A stretch of DNA of 64,000 nucleotides from Microbacterium hibisci (GCF_015278255.1 NZ_JADIJC010000003.1:248001-312000), one strand, 5' to 3'; numbered from the stretch's first letter, positions 7,229 to 16,144 are shown. Numbers and translations: made by a program. The notes: a model not told the origin generated them from the sequence alone.

Positions 7229-8677
7229 TCAGCCGCCGTAGACGTTGTGGTCGACGACGTGCATCGCGCGCGCGGCGTCGGTGATGCTGCCCGAGAGCGA
7301 CGGGTAGACCGCGAAGACGCGCGAGACCTGGTCGACCGTCAGCCGGCGTTCGACCGCGATGGCGATCGGGTAGATGAGCTCGGAGGCGCGGGGGCCGACG
7401 ATGACGCCGCCGATGACGGTGCCGCTGCCTTCGCGGGCGATGAGCTTGACGAAGCCGTCCTTGATGCCCATCATCTTGGCGCGGGCGTTGGCCGCGAGCG
7501 GCATCTTGTACACGACGCCGTTGATGTGACCGTCGGTGATGTCGTTCTCCTGCCAGCCGATCGTCGCGATCTCGGGCGCGGTGAAGATGTTCGAGGTGAT
7601 GCGGCGACGCTCGAGCGGGATCACGATGTCGCCGAGGGCGTGGAAGATCGCGGTGCGGCCCTGCATCGAGGCGACCGACGCCAGCGGCACGAAGGTGGTG
7701 CAGTCGCCGGCCGCGTAGATGTTGGGCACGGACGTGCGGGCGACGCGGTTCACCTGGATGTGGCCGGAGTCGGTCATCTGGACGCCCGCTTGCTCGAGGC
7801 CGATGCCGGCCGTGTTGGGGATGGAGCCGACCGCCACGAGGCAGTGGCTGCCCTCGACGGTGCGCCCGTCCGACAGGGTGACCACGACGCCGTCGCCGGT
7901 GTTCTCGACCCGGTCGGCACGCGACTTCGACAGAAGCTTCATACCGCCGCGCTTGAAGACGCGCTCGAGCACCGCTGCGGCGTCCTTGTCCTCGCCGGGC
8001 AGCACCTGATCGCGGCTCGAGACGAGCGTGACCTTCGCGCCGAGGTTCATGTAGGCGCCGGCGAACTCGGCGCCCGTCACGCCCGAGCCGACGACGATGA
8101 GGTGCTCGGGCAGCGCCGTCATGTTGTAGAGCTGGGTCCACGTGAGGATGCGCTCGCCGTCGGGCTTGGCGTGCGGCAGCTCGCGCGGCGACGACCCGGT
8201 CGAGACGACGAGGGTGTCGGCCTCGATGCGGTCGAAGTCCGTGCCGCCCACGCCGGTCGACACGACGACGGCGTTGTCGCCCTCGAGGCGCCCGTGGCCC
8301 GAGATGATGCGCACGCCCGCTTCGGCGAGCGAGGCCCGCATGTCGTCGGACTGCTGCCGCGCGAGCGCCAGGAGGCGCTTGTTCACGGCGGTGAGGTTGA
8401 TCGCGATCTCGGGCTTCAGCGGCTTGCCGTCCTTGCCCTTCGCGAACAGCTGCACCCCCAGATCGCCGGCGCCGGAGATCGCGACGGCCGCGTCGGCGGT
8501 GGCGATGAGCGACTTCGACGGGACGACGTCGGTGATGACGGCCGATCCGCCGATGCCCGCGCGTTCGACCACCGTCACCTCGGCTCCGAGCTGGGCGGCG
8601 GCCAGCGCCGCTTCGTAGCCTCCGGGTCCGCCGCCGAGGATGGCCACGCTCTGGGTGGTCTCGAAGCTGATCGACAT
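7229..8677 (-). CDS. lpdA: NAD(P)H-quinone dehydrogenase / flavoprotein disulfide reductase homologue (LpdA-like)
   Basis: 482 residues from the ATG at 8677; another ATG at 8686 is possible. An FAD-binding GGGPGGYEAA motif lies at the N-terminus, an NAD(P) Rossmann motif VVGSGVTGAEFA in the middle, the second FAD motif IYAAGDCTT follows, and the C-terminal dimerisation domain has YPSLSGSI. The position of the redox disulfide reads GGSAVITDVVPSKSLI, without the CxxxxC pair, as in Mycobacterium tuberculosis LpdA (Rv3303c), which reduces quinones rather than lipoamide. So it is not a functional lipoamide dehydrogenase. It probably contributes to quinone detoxification or redox balance. Flavin-containing, cytoplasmic or membrane-associated. 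Confidence 0.85.
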   Translation of the reverse strand: MSISFETTQSVAILGGGPGGYEAALAAAQLGAEVTVVERAGIGGSAVITDVVPSKSLIATADAAVAISGAGDLGVQLFAKGKDGKPLKPEIAINLTAVNKRLLALARQQSDDMRASLAEAGVRIISGHGRLEGDNAVVVSTGVGGTDFDRIEADTLVVSTGSSPRELPHAKPDGERILTWTQLYNMTALPEHLIVVGSGVTGAEFAGAYMNLGAKVTLVSSRDQVLPGEDKDAAAVLERVFKRGGMKLLSKSRADRVENTGDGVVVTLSDGRTVEGSHCLVAVGSIPNTAGIGLEQAGVQMTDSGHIQVNRVARTSVPNIYAAGDCTTFVPLASVASMQGRTAIFHALGDIVIPLERRRITSNIFTAPEIATIGWQENDITDGHINGVVYKMPLAANARAKMMGIKDGFVKLIAREGSGTVIGGVIVGPRASELIYPIAIAVERRLTVDQVSRVFAVYPSLSGSITDAARAMHVVDHNVYGG

Positions 8678-8774
8678 GGATTCCATTCTTCCCTGCCGGA
8701 TGCCGCGGGCACGACACGCGCGCGACACACGGTCCCGCCGACAGGGCTCGCTGGCCCTCCTGCCCGCCGGTTCC

Positions 8775-8780
8775 TAAAGT
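8775..8780 (+). promoter_or_regulatory. -10 box of the purine nucleoside phosphorylase gene
   Basis: TAAAGT followed by 6 nt (ggtgac) and the ATG at 8787; leaderless type. Confidence 0.55.
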
Positions 8781-8786
8781 GGTGAC

Positions 8787-9620
8787 ATGTCTGACACCAC
8801 CGCCAATCCTCTCGACGACCCCACGGCAGACCCCTTCGCGGTCGCCGCCGCCGCCGCGGAGGACATCGCCCGCATCACCGGGGTCGAGCGTCACGACGTG
8901 GCACTGACGCTCGGCAGCGGCTGGGGGGCGGCAGCGGACCTGCTCGGCGAGACCACCTCGACCTTCCCCGCCACCGAGGTGACGGGATTCAGCTCCCCGG
9001 CGCTCGCCGGCCACGTCGGCACCCTGCGGAGCGTCGTCACCCCGAAGGGCCGCCGCGTGCTCGTGATCGGCGCACGCACCCACTACTACGAGGGCCACGG
9101 CGTGCGCCGCGTGGTGCACAGCGTGCGCACCGCCGCCGCCGCGGGCGTTCGCACCATGGTGCTCACGAACGGCGCGGGCGGCATCAAGCACTCGTGGACC
9201 CCCGGCCGCCCGGTGCTCATCAGCGACCACATCAACCTCACGGGCGACACCCCCCTCGAGGGCGCGACCTTCATCGACCTCACCGACCTCTACTCGATGC
9301 GCCTGCGCGACCTTGCACGCTCGATCGATCCGAGCCTGGACGAGGGCGTCTACTGCCAGTTCCGCGGCCCGCAGTACGAGACGCCGGCCGAGGTGCAGAT
9401 GGTGAAGACCTTCGGCGGCCACATCGTCGGCATGTCGACAGCGCTCGAGGCGATCGCCGCACGCCAGGCGGGCATGGAGATCCTCGGCTTCTCGCTCATC
9501 ACGAACATGGCGGCGGGCATCCAGAAGACCCCGCTCAGCCACCAGGAGGTGATCGACGCCGGCCGCGAGGCCGAGCCGGTCATCTCGTCGCTGCTGGCCC
9601 GCGTGATCGGGGCGCTGTGA
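8787..9620 (+). CDS. purine-nucleoside phosphorylase
   Basis: 277 residues. It cleaves purine (deoxy)ribonucleosides with phosphate to base and (deoxy)ribose 1-phosphate. Visible family elements are the phosphate-binding LTLGSGWG loop, HYYEGHG, LTNGAGG (substrate site), the GPQYETPAEVQM stretch and VGMSTALEAIAARQAGMEILGFSLITNMAAG. This is the trimeric, high-molecular-weight-independent PNP type. The next gene begins within its stop codon (GTGA) and encodes a phosphohexomutase-family enzyme. That enzyme may convert the pentose 1-phosphate to the 5-phosphate, so the pair would form a salvage unit. Confidence 0.92.
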   Translation: MSDTTANPLDDPTADPFAVAAAAAEDIARITGVERHDVALTLGSGWGAAADLLGETTSTFPATEVTGFSSPALAGHVGTLRSVVTPKGRRVLVIGARTHYYEGHGVRRVVHSVRTAAAAGVRTMVLTNGAGGIKHSWTPGRPVLISDHINLTGDTPLEGATFIDLTDLYSMRLRDLARSIDPSLDEGVYCQFRGPQYETPAEVQMVKTFGGHIVGMSTALEAIAARQAGMEILGFSLITNMAAGIQKTPLSHQEVIDAGREAEPVISSLLARVIGAL

Positions 9621-11821
9621 ACGGCCCGGAGGTTCCGGCGGCGAGGCCGGACGTCCAGGAGCCGGCGCCCGACGAGGTGCCGACCGGCGCGGATGCCGCA
9701 GCCGAGGTGCTCTCGCGCGCGCACGCGTGGCTGGCGCAGGATCCCGACGGTGAGACCCGCGCCGAGCTGCGCGCGCTGATCGAGGCGGCGGAATCGGGCG
9801 ACAACGCTGCGGCCGATGAGCTCGCCGACCGCTTCTCGGCCCGCCTCGCGTTCGGCACGGCGGGGCTGCGCGGGGCGCTCGGCGCCGGCAGCAACCGGAT
9901 GAACCGCGTTCTGGTCGCCCAGGCCGCGGCCGGCCTCGCGGCATACGTGCGCGAGAGCGCCGGGCTGCCGCCGGTCGGTCCGGACGCGCCGGCCACCGAG
10001 TCGGCGCGCGACGAGCGCGCATCGGCACGGCACGACGCCGAGGACGACGCGGCGATCGTCGCGTCGACGGATGCCGTGCCCGAGCGCTCCGCTGCCGAAG
10101 GCGCGGGCGGCGAGACGGACGCCTCGCAGGGTGAGCCCGCGCCTGTCGCCTCGCAGGGTGAGCCCGCGCGCGACGCCTCGGGGGACGACTCCTCGGCACC
10201 CGAGCGCGACGGCGTGGCCGACGCACCCCCGGCCGACGCCTCCGGGGAGGACGGCGCCGGGGACGGCGACGGCGCCCGAGACGGCGACGGCGCCGGGGTC
10301 GAGGCATCCGACGACTCCCCCCTGTCGGAGCCGTCGGCGCCCGAGCTCACCGAGACCCCGTCGGCGGACGCGCTCGAGGCCGAGGGTCCGGAGGTGCCGG
10401 GCATCCTGGACGACGCGCCGATCGTCGTGATCGGGTACGACGGACGACGCAACTCCGACGTGTTCGCGCGCGACTCCGCCGAGATCTTCGCCGGCGCGGG
10501 GCTGCGCGCGATCCTGATGCCGCGCCTCCTGCCGACGCCCGTGCTGGCCTTCGCGGTCCGTCACTTCGGCGCGGCCGCCGGCGTCATGGTCACCGCGAGC
10601 CACAACCCGCCCGACGACAACGGGTACAAGGTCTACCTCGGCGGCGCCGACGACGGCTCGCAGATCGTTTCGCCCGCCGACGCCGAGATCGCGGCGCACA
10701 TCACCCGCGTCGCGGACGCCGGCGACATCAGCACCCTGCCCCGGTCGCTGGGCTTCGAGCTCGCGACCGAGGAGGTGGTCGACGCCTACATCGCCGCGAC
10801 CGCCGCGGTCGCGCCCGCCCCCACCGGGGCGGAGGGCCTCACGTGGGTCTACACCGCCATGCACGGCGTGGGCTGGGAGACGTTCTCGCGGATCCTCGAG
10901 GCCGCCGGCTACCCGGCGCCCGTGCCGGTCACGGCACAGCTCGAGCCCGACGGCGCGTTCCCGACCGTGGCGTTCCCGAACCCCGAAGAGCCGGGGGCGA
11001 TGGACCTGGCGTTCGAGGCTGCTCGTGACGCAGGCGTCGACCTCGTGATCGCGAACGACCCGGACGCGGACCGTCTGGCGGTGGCACTTCCGGACGACGC
11101 CGTCGACGGCGGATGGCGACGGCTCACCGGCAACGAGATCGGACTGCTGCTGGGCTGGCGGGCCGCGCGCCTCGCGACGGCGAAGGGCGCGGCGCCCGGC
11201 GCCTCGCTCGCGTGCTCGCTCGTGTCGTCTCCCGGTCTGCAGACGGTCGCCGAGCACTACGGTCTCGACTTCCACGCCACACTCACCGGCTTCAAATGGA
11301 TCTCGCGTGCGCCGGGCATGGTCTTCGGCTTCGAGGAGGCCCTCGGCTACCTCGTGAACCCCGGCACGGTGCGCGACAAGGACGGGATCTCGGCGGCCGT
11401 CGCGATCCTCGGGATGGTGTCCGAGGCCCGTGAGCGCGGTGCGACGCTCGCCGACCTGCTGGTCGAGTTCGACCAGCAGTTCGGCTCCTTCGCGAGCGAT
11501 CAGGTGTCGGTGCGCGTCGACGATGTGTCGCAGATCAGCGACCTCATGGCGGCGCTGCGGTCGCGGCATCCGGAATCCGTCGGGAATGTCGCGGTGGAAC
11601 GCGTGGACGACCTGCTCGGCGGCTTCGGCGACCTGCCGCCCGGCGACGTGCTGCGACTGTGGCTGGTCGACGGCTCGCGCGTGATCGTGCGGCCGAGCGG
11701 CACCGAGCCGAAGCTGAAGCTCTACCTCGACGTGCGGGGCGACGATCGCGACGACGCCGTGGTGCGCATCCGGGCGCTCGCCGACGGCGCCCGCGCGCTG
11801 CTCGCCGAGTACGGCGGCTGA
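9617..11821 (+). CDS. phosphohexomutase/phosphopentomutase family protein with a large acidic insertion
   Basis: 734 residues from GTG 9617, overlapping the PNP stop (GTGA). Family features are LAFGTAGLRGALGAG (80-91), the active-site serine in TASHNPPDDNGYK (Ser328), the metal loop NDPDADR, KWISRAPGMVFGFEEALG and the phosphate-binding RPSGTEPKLK near the end. Relatives run about 550-580 residues. The excess is a low-complexity segment at about 118-266, rich in Asp, Ser, Ala, Gly, Glu and Pro. It contains a repeated ASQGEPA and GDGDGARDGDGAG and interrupts domain I between LAAYVRE and IVVIGYDGR. Coupling to PNP suggests ribose-1-phosphate or glucose-1-phosphate as substrate, an inference from context. 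Confidence 0.88.
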   Translation: MNGPEVPAARPDVQEPAPDEVPTGADAAAEVLSRAHAWLAQDPDGETRAELRALIEAAESGDNAAADELADRFSARLAFGTAGLRGALGAGSNRMNRVLVAQAAAGLAAYVRESAGLPPVGPDAPATESARDERASARHDAEDDAAIVASTDAVPERSAAEGAGGETDASQGEPAPVASQGEPARDASGDDSSAPERDGVADAPPADASGEDGAGDGDGARDGDGAGVEASDDSPLSEPSAPELTETPSADALEAEGPEVPGILDDAPIVVIGYDGRRNSDVFARDSAEIFAGAGLRAILMPRLLPTPVLAFAVRHFGAAAGVMVTASHNPPDDNGYKVYLGGADDGSQIVSPADAEIAAHITRVADAGDISTLPRSLGFELATEEVVDAYIAATAAVAPAPTGAEGLTWVYTAMHGVGWETFSRILEAAGYPAPVPVTAQLEPDGAFPTVAFPNPEEPGAMDLAFEAARDAGVDLVIANDPDADRLAVALPDDAVDGGWRRLTGNEIGLLLGWRAARLATAKGAAPGASLACSLVSSPGLQTVAEHYGLDFHATLTGFKWISRAPGMVFGFEEALGYLVNPGTVRDKDGISAAVAILGMVSEARERGATLADLLVEFDQQFGSFASDQVSVRVDDVSQISDLMAALRSRHPESVGNVAVERVDDLLGGFGDLPPGDVLRLWLVDGSRVIVRPSGTEPKLKLYLDVRGDDRDDAVVRIRALADGARALLAEYGG

Positions 11822-11831
11822 GGGCCTGCGA

Positions 11832-11862
11832 GGGGTCGGGCGCGCCGTGCGTGTCCGACCCC
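11832..11862 (+). terminator. possible terminator after the phosphohexomutase gene
   Basis: GGGGTCGG and CCGACCCC arms (8 bp) around a 15-nt loop, 11 bp after the stop codon. There is no T-run. It lies just before the promoter of the MFS exporter. Confidence 0.4.
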
Positions 11863-11867
11863 CGTGC

Positions 11868-11873
11868 TAGAGT
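11868..11873 (+). promoter_or_regulatory. probable -10 box of the MFS exporter gene
   Basis: TAGAGT immediately upstream of the 22-bp palindrome at 11875-11896, giving a predicted start site inside the palindrome and a leader of about 75 nt. No good -35 hexamer is seen. Confidence 0.45.
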
Positions 11874-11874
11874 C

Positions 11875-11896
11875 GGCTCGCGATATATCGCGAGCC
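11875..11896. promoter_or_regulatory. 22-bp perfect palindrome, candidate repressor operator
   Basis: GGCTCGCGATA followed directly by its exact reverse complement TATCGCGAGCC. The AT-rich centre (ATAT) stands out in a 70% GC genome. It covers the predicted transcription start of the MFS exporter, where a bound dimeric regulator would block transcription. Sites of this CGCGATATATCGCG type are reminiscent of PadR- or TetR-type operators, but no such regulator is encoded next to it. Confidence 0.6.
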
Positions 11897-11953
11897 TCGC
11901 TGTGATCCGGCGGTTCGCGGGTGCGCACGGGGGCGTGGACACGAGGAGCGATG

Positions 11954-13432
11954 ATGAGCGGCGCGCGCGAGCAGGATCGAACGGATGCCGAGACCCCGGC
12001 GCCGCCGCCCGCCCCGGGCTCCGCGCTCGGTGCCGCGAGCCTGGCGGGCGCCGAGCCGTCGGCGAGCGAGACCGGCGACAGGCCCGCGGATCCGGCGGAG
12101 CCCGCCGATCCGCCCCGCTGGATGCGGAACGTCGTCCTCTTCCTGGGCGGTCAGACGGTCAGCCTGTTCGGGTCGATGCTCGTGCAGTACGCCGTGTTCT
12201 GGTACCTCACCATCACGTATCAGTCCGGCATGATCATGACGCTCGCGGCGCTGTTCGGATTCCTCCCGCAGGCGGTCGTGTCGATCTTCGGCGGCGTGTG
12301 GGCCGACCGCCACAACCGCAAGTACCTCATCATGGGCGCCGATGCCGCGATCGCCGCGGCGACGCTGGCGCTCGCGCTGATCATGATGACCGGCTACGAC
12401 GCCGTGTGGCTGCTGTTCGTGGCGATGGCGGTCCGCTCGGCAGGCGCCGGCATCCAGATGCCGGCGGTCTCGGCGCTCATCCCGCAGATCGTCCCCACCC
12501 GCAACCTGATCCGCGTGAACGGCATCAACGGCTCGATCCAGTCCGCGATGGCCCTCCTCGCACCCGCTGCGGCGGGTGCGCTGTACGCGTGGGCCTCGGC
12601 GGCATCGGGCGGAACGGCCGCCTCGCTCATCCCGATCTTCTTCATCGACGTGGTGACCGCGGTCATCGGCATCGGCATCCTCGCGTTCATCCCGGTGGCG
12701 ACGCTGCGGCGCGCCGCCGACGCGCACACGGGGTACTTCGCCGACCTCGTCGACGGCGTGCGGTACATCGTGCACCACGCGTTCGTGCGCTGGCTGCTGG
12801 TGCTGTACGCGATCATCTTCCTGCTGACGGTCGCCCCGTCCAACCTCACCCCGCTGATGCTGGTGCGCTCCTTCCCGGCGGGCGAGGCGCAGGATGTCGT
12901 GAACCTGGCGGTGCTCGAGATCGCGTTCAGCATCGGCATGGTGCTCGGCGGCATCCTCGTGGCGTCCTTCTTCGCCAAGCGCAGCCGGATCGGGCTCATC
13001 GTGGTGTCGTCGCTGGTCTTCGGCGTCCTGTCGATCGGGCTGGGCCTGTCGCCGAACGTCTGGGTCTTCTTCGGCTTCATGTTCCTCGTGGGCCTCGCGG
13101 TGCCGTTCTTCTCCACGCCGTCGATGACCCTGCTCCAGGAGACGATCGAGCCGGAGCGGCAGGGCCGTGTCTTCGGGTTCGTCGGGATCGTGATGGCCGT
13201 GGCGATGCCCATCGGCATGGTGGTGTTCGGCCCGCTTGCCGACCTGGTGCCGATCGAGGTGCTCCTCATCGCGGCCGGCCTGCTGACGTTCGTCGTGGTC
13301 GGCCTCGCGGTCTGGCTGCCGGCGGGCCGGCGCGCGGTCGTCGCCGCTCGTCACGCGGCCGAGGTCGCCGAGAAGGATCCCGGTGCGGCGGCCGCGGTGG
13401 TCGAGGCCGACATGCACGCCAAGGACTCCTGA
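11954..13432 (+). CDS. MFS exporter (drug/multidrug efflux type)
   Basis: 492 residues. A proline/alanine-rich cytoplasmic tail (about 1-50) precedes twelve hydrophobic segments. The MFS motif A-like loop GGVWADRHNRKYLI follows TM2, and the last segments contain PLADLVPIEVLLIAAG. It resembles the TetV/MFS-efflux group that exports drugs or other amphipaths using the proton gradient. An ATG at 11951 precedes the ATG at 11954; the second is better spaced from GAGGAG at 11944-11948. The 22-bp palindrome over the predicted start site suggests repression relieved by a ligand, perhaps the exported compound. Substrate unknown. Confidence 0.85.
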   Translation: MSGAREQDRTDAETPAPPPAPGSALGAASLAGAEPSASETGDRPADPAEPADPPRWMRNVVLFLGGQTVSLFGSMLVQYAVFWYLTITYQSGMIMTLAALFGFLPQAVVSIFGGVWADRHNRKYLIMGADAAIAAATLALALIMMTGYDAVWLLFVAMAVRSAGAGIQMPAVSALIPQIVPTRNLIRVNGINGSIQSAMALLAPAAAGALYAWASAASGGTAASLIPIFFIDVVTAVIGIGILAFIPVATLRRAADAHTGYFADLVDGVRYIVHHAFVRWLLVLYAIIFLLTVAPSNLTPLMLVRSFPAGEAQDVVNLAVLEIAFSIGMVLGGILVASFFAKRSRIGLIVVSSLVFGVLSIGLGLSPNVWVFFGFMFLVGLAVPFFSTPSMTLLQETIEPERQGRVFGFVGIVMAVAMPIGMVVFGPLADLVPIEVLLIAAGLLTFVVVGLAVWLPAGRRAVVAARHAAEVAEKDPGAAAAVVEADMHAKDS

Positions 13433-13472
13433 CCCGTCGCCGCCGGCGTCCGCTGGGCGGGCGCCGACGTTC

Positions 13473-13478
13473 TACGCT
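13473..13478 (+). promoter_or_regulatory. -10 box of the GNAT gene
   Basis: TACGCT followed by 6 nt (cggagg) and the ATG at 13485. The ggagg touches the ATG, too close for normal ribosome binding, so the leaderless reading is preferred. Confidence 0.5.
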
Positions 13479-13484
13479 CGGAGG

Positions 13485-14069
13485 ATGCTCCTCACCTCCC
13501 CCGCCACCCTCGAGAACGCCTACGTGCGCCTCGAACCGCTCGCCCCCGACCACGAGGACGACCTGGCCGCCGCGGCGACCGGTCTCGAGCACACCTGGTA
13601 CACGTCGGTGCCCCGACCCGAGGGGGTCGCCGCCGACATCGCGCGGCGGCTGGCGTGGCGCGACGAGGGACACATGAACCCGTGGGCGGTGCGCCGCCTC
13701 GACACCGGGAAGGTCATCGGCACGACCACCTTCTGCAACATCGACCAGGCCAACCGCCACGTCGAGATCGGCCACACCTGGATCGGGCTGGAGGCGCAGC
13801 GCACGGCGGTGAACACCGCGTCGAAGCTGCTGCTGCTCGGCCACGCGTTCGAGCAGTGCGATGCGATCGCGGTCGAGTTCCGCACGCACTGGCACAACCG
13901 CCAGTCCCGCGCGGCGATCGCGCGCCTGGGCGCCAAGCAGGACGGCGTGCTGCGCAACCACCGCCTGGGGCCAGACGGCACCCTCCGCGACACCGTGGTC
14001 TTCTCGATCCTCCCCTCGGAGTGGCCGGCGGTGCGCCTCGACCTGACCGAGCGCCTCGCGCGCGGCTGA
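13485..14069 (+). CDS. GNAT-family N-acetyltransferase (RimJ/RimL-like)
   Basis: 194 residues. The N-terminal YVRLEPLAPDHEDDL is typical of the RimJ/RimL branch. GTTTFCNIDQANRHVEIGHTWIG forms the central strands, and a helix with HWHNRQSRAAIARLGAKQDGVLRNH is the acetyl-CoA end of the fold. It should transfer an acetyl group to an amine of a small molecule or protein N-terminus. The substrate cannot be inferred. The gene is convergent with the mannitol regulator, whose stop lies 13 bp away. Confidence 0.85.
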   Translation: MLLTSPATLENAYVRLEPLAPDHEDDLAAAATGLEHTWYTSVPRPEGVAADIARRLAWRDEGHMNPWAVRRLDTGKVIGTTTFCNIDQANRHVEIGHTWIGLEAQRTAVNTASKLLLLGHAFEQCDAIAVEFRTHWHNRQSRAAIARLGAKQDGVLRNHRLGPDGTLRDTVVFSILPSEWPAVRLDLTERLARG

Positions 14070-14082
14070 CGGATGCCGCGGC

Positions 14083-16026
14083 TCAGCCGTCGATGACCGC
14101 GACGAGCTCGTCGAGGAAGGCGTTGAAGTCGGTGCCGCGGCGCACGATCCGCTGCACGCTGTCGCGCTCGCTGAAGACCTCGACGAACTGCTCGAACACC
14201 GTCTGGAACGCCTCGCGATCGGTCTCGGAGAACGCCACGAGCGCCACGACCTGCACGCGGCCGTCGCCCCACGGGATCGACGGGTCGGCGATGCCGATGG
14301 CGATGGCCGTGCGGGATGCCGTCATCTCGAGCGCGTGCGGCACGGCCAGGGCATCGGTGAACGCCGTGGACGACAGGCGCTCGCGCTCGATCGTGCGCTC
14401 GACGTAGTCGGCGTCGATCACCCCGCGGTCGCGGAGCAGGGCGCCGAGCGTACGGATGACGCCTTCTTCGCCCGCGGCGTCGTCGAGCCCGCGTGCGAAG
14501 GCCGAGGGCTCGAAGTACCGCTCGAGCTCCGCGCGCAGGCGGGCGAGTCGCCGCGTGCGGCGGATTCGCCCGGCCGCGGCCTGCACCCGCTCGACGTCGG
14601 GGTCGGTGAGGAAGGGCTGGATCCGCACGATCCTGTCGCCGGACGCCGGCGGGTCGATGGTGGTCAGCACGAGGTCGGTGTCGATCGAGGCCCAGTCGGG
14701 ATCGACCCGCGTCTCGACGCCCACCACCTCGATCGCCTGCCCGAGCGAGCGGTCGACGCTCGAGCGCAGCAGCTCGTGCAGGTCGTAGTAGCCGGGGCAG
14801 ACGATCGTCGCGGTCAGCAGCTGATCGGCGCGGCGGCTGCGCTCGAGCCGGCCGCCGACGTGCATGGCGATGTAGGCGATCTCGTCGTCGGGCAGCGGGA
14901 TGCCGAGTCGCTGCTGCAGACGGCTCGCGATGAACACCGCCACCTCGAAGATCATCGGGTACGTCGACTTGAGCGAGCGCGTGAGCGGGTTGCGCGACCA
15001 CGCCTGCTCACGGGCGCGGTGCAGCAGGTTCTGGACGTGCAGCGCGAGGCGCGCGATGAAGTCCTCGTGAGCGATGTCGACGAGGAACTCCTCGGCGGCC
15101 GCGGTCACGACCTCGCGGACGACCCCGTGCACCTCGGGGTCGAGGCTGGAAGGAGCGGTGACGGATGCCGCGCCCGCCGGTGCGTCCGGAGCGACGACGC
15201 GCGTCAGCACCAGGGTCGCGAGGTGCTGCAGGTCGGCGCTGCCGAGCCGCACGTCGAGGTGGCGCTCGGAGAGCTCCTCGATGATCTCCGCCACCTGGGT
15301 CTGGGTCGGGCGCTGTGCCGCCGCTCCGCCCTCGGCGCCTGCGGCATCCAGCGGGCGATCCCGGGCGGTGCGGTCGGCGGCGATCGCGATGTGCATCACG
15401 ACGTCGGCGATGCCGAACTCGTTGACGAACCAGCCGAGCTGCCCCAGGCGCGCCACGAGCTCGGTCTTGAACGGGCCGAAGGCACGCGCGCCGACGGAGC
15501 CTTCGCCGAGGGTGCGCCGCAGAGCCGCGAGGTCGAAGGATCCGGCATCCATCTCGTCGTGCGCGAGCGTGCTCAGCAGCCGCCGCTGCGCCCCCTCGGT
15601 GCCGCGCAGCCGGGCCCGCGACGCCGAGCGCTCCAACGTCAGCTCGGTGCCGCCGAGCAGTCCGCGCACGCGGGCCAGGTCGGCGTCGAGCGTCGCCGGC
15701 GACACGTGGAGCGCGTCGGCGGTCTCGAACACGTCGACGCCGTCCGGGGCGTCGAGCAGGGTGCGCACCAGGGTGTGGAGCCGGTCGCGGGGCGTGCCGA
15801 CGTCGCTGCCGGCGCGCAGGGCGGCTGCGGCATCCGTCCCCGCACGATAGCCCTGCGGACCCGATTCGACCGCGGTGCCGGGAGTGACGCGGGCGTTCGC
15901 CGCGGTGACGTACGAGCGGATGCTGCGCGGCGTCACGCCCAGGGAGTCGGCCAGAGCGGCCGCCGTCACCCAGTCGCCGTCGCGCAGGAGCAGTCCGAGC
16001 ACGCGATCTTGCCGGGCTCGGGTCAC
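14083..16026 (-). CDS. mtlR: PRD-containing BglG/MtlR-type transcriptional regulator
   Basis: 647 residues from a GTG at 16026. Domain order: an N-terminal HTH (WVTAAALADSLGVTPRSIRSYV, about 19-40), a second Mga-like HTH (about 95-120), and PRD1 with MHIAIAADR. PRD2 follows with LHVQNLLHRAREQ and YIAMHVGG. A galactitol/mannitol EIIB-like domain has a cysteine in TIVCPGYY (about 411), and a terminal EIIA domain has the phospho-histidine in ALAVPHALE (about 563). Such regulators activate mannitol genes and are controlled by HPr- and EII-dependent phosphorylation. The gene is divergent from the PTS operon it presumably controls. No clear ribosome site precedes the GTG. Confidence 0.88.
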   Translation of the reverse strand: MTRARQDRVLGLLLRDGDWVTAAALADSLGVTPRSIRSYVTAANARVTPGTAVESGPQGYRAGTDAAAALRAGSDVGTPRDRLHTLVRTLLDAPDGVDVFETADALHVSPATLDADLARVRGLLGGTELTLERSASRARLRGTEGAQRRLLSTLAHDEMDAGSFDLAALRRTLGEGSVGARAFGPFKTELVARLGQLGWFVNEFGIADVVMHIAIAADRTARDRPLDAAGAEGGAAAQRPTQTQVAEIIEELSERHLDVRLGSADLQHLATLVLTRVVAPDAPAGAASVTAPSSLDPEVHGVVREVVTAAAEEFLVDIAHEDFIARLALHVQNLLHRAREQAWSRNPLTRSLKSTYPMIFEVAVFIASRLQQRLGIPLPDDEIAYIAMHVGGRLERSRRADQLLTATIVCPGYYDLHELLRSSVDRSLGQAIEVVGVETRVDPDWASIDTDLVLTTIDPPASGDRIVRIQPFLTDPDVERVQAAAGRIRRTRRLARLRAELERYFEPSAFARGLDDAAGEEGVIRTLGALLRDRGVIDADYVERTIERERLSSTAFTDALAVPHALEMTASRTAIAIGIADPSIPWGDGRVQVVALVAFSETDREAFQTVFEQFVEVFSERDSVQRIVRRGTDFNAFLDELVAVIDG

Positions 16027-16144
16027 GCGTCCAGTCAACCACGCGGGTGACGTGCGGGGTGGTCCGGATGCCGCTCGGCGGTTCGTCTCGCGGGGTTCTC
16101 GCCCGCTCGGCGGCCGTGGTGCGGACGCCCTGAGGCGGCGCCGT

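Noticed and set aside
9968..10414. Intein or frameshift in the phosphohexomutase gene
   Set aside because: The reading frame is continuous, there are no Cys/Ser...His-Asn splice motifs, and composition is low-complexity rather than a folded intein.
14066..14085. Terminator between the GNAT gene and mtlR
   Set aside because: Only one GGATGCC copy and a short GGCTGA/TCAGCC stem are present; too weak to call.
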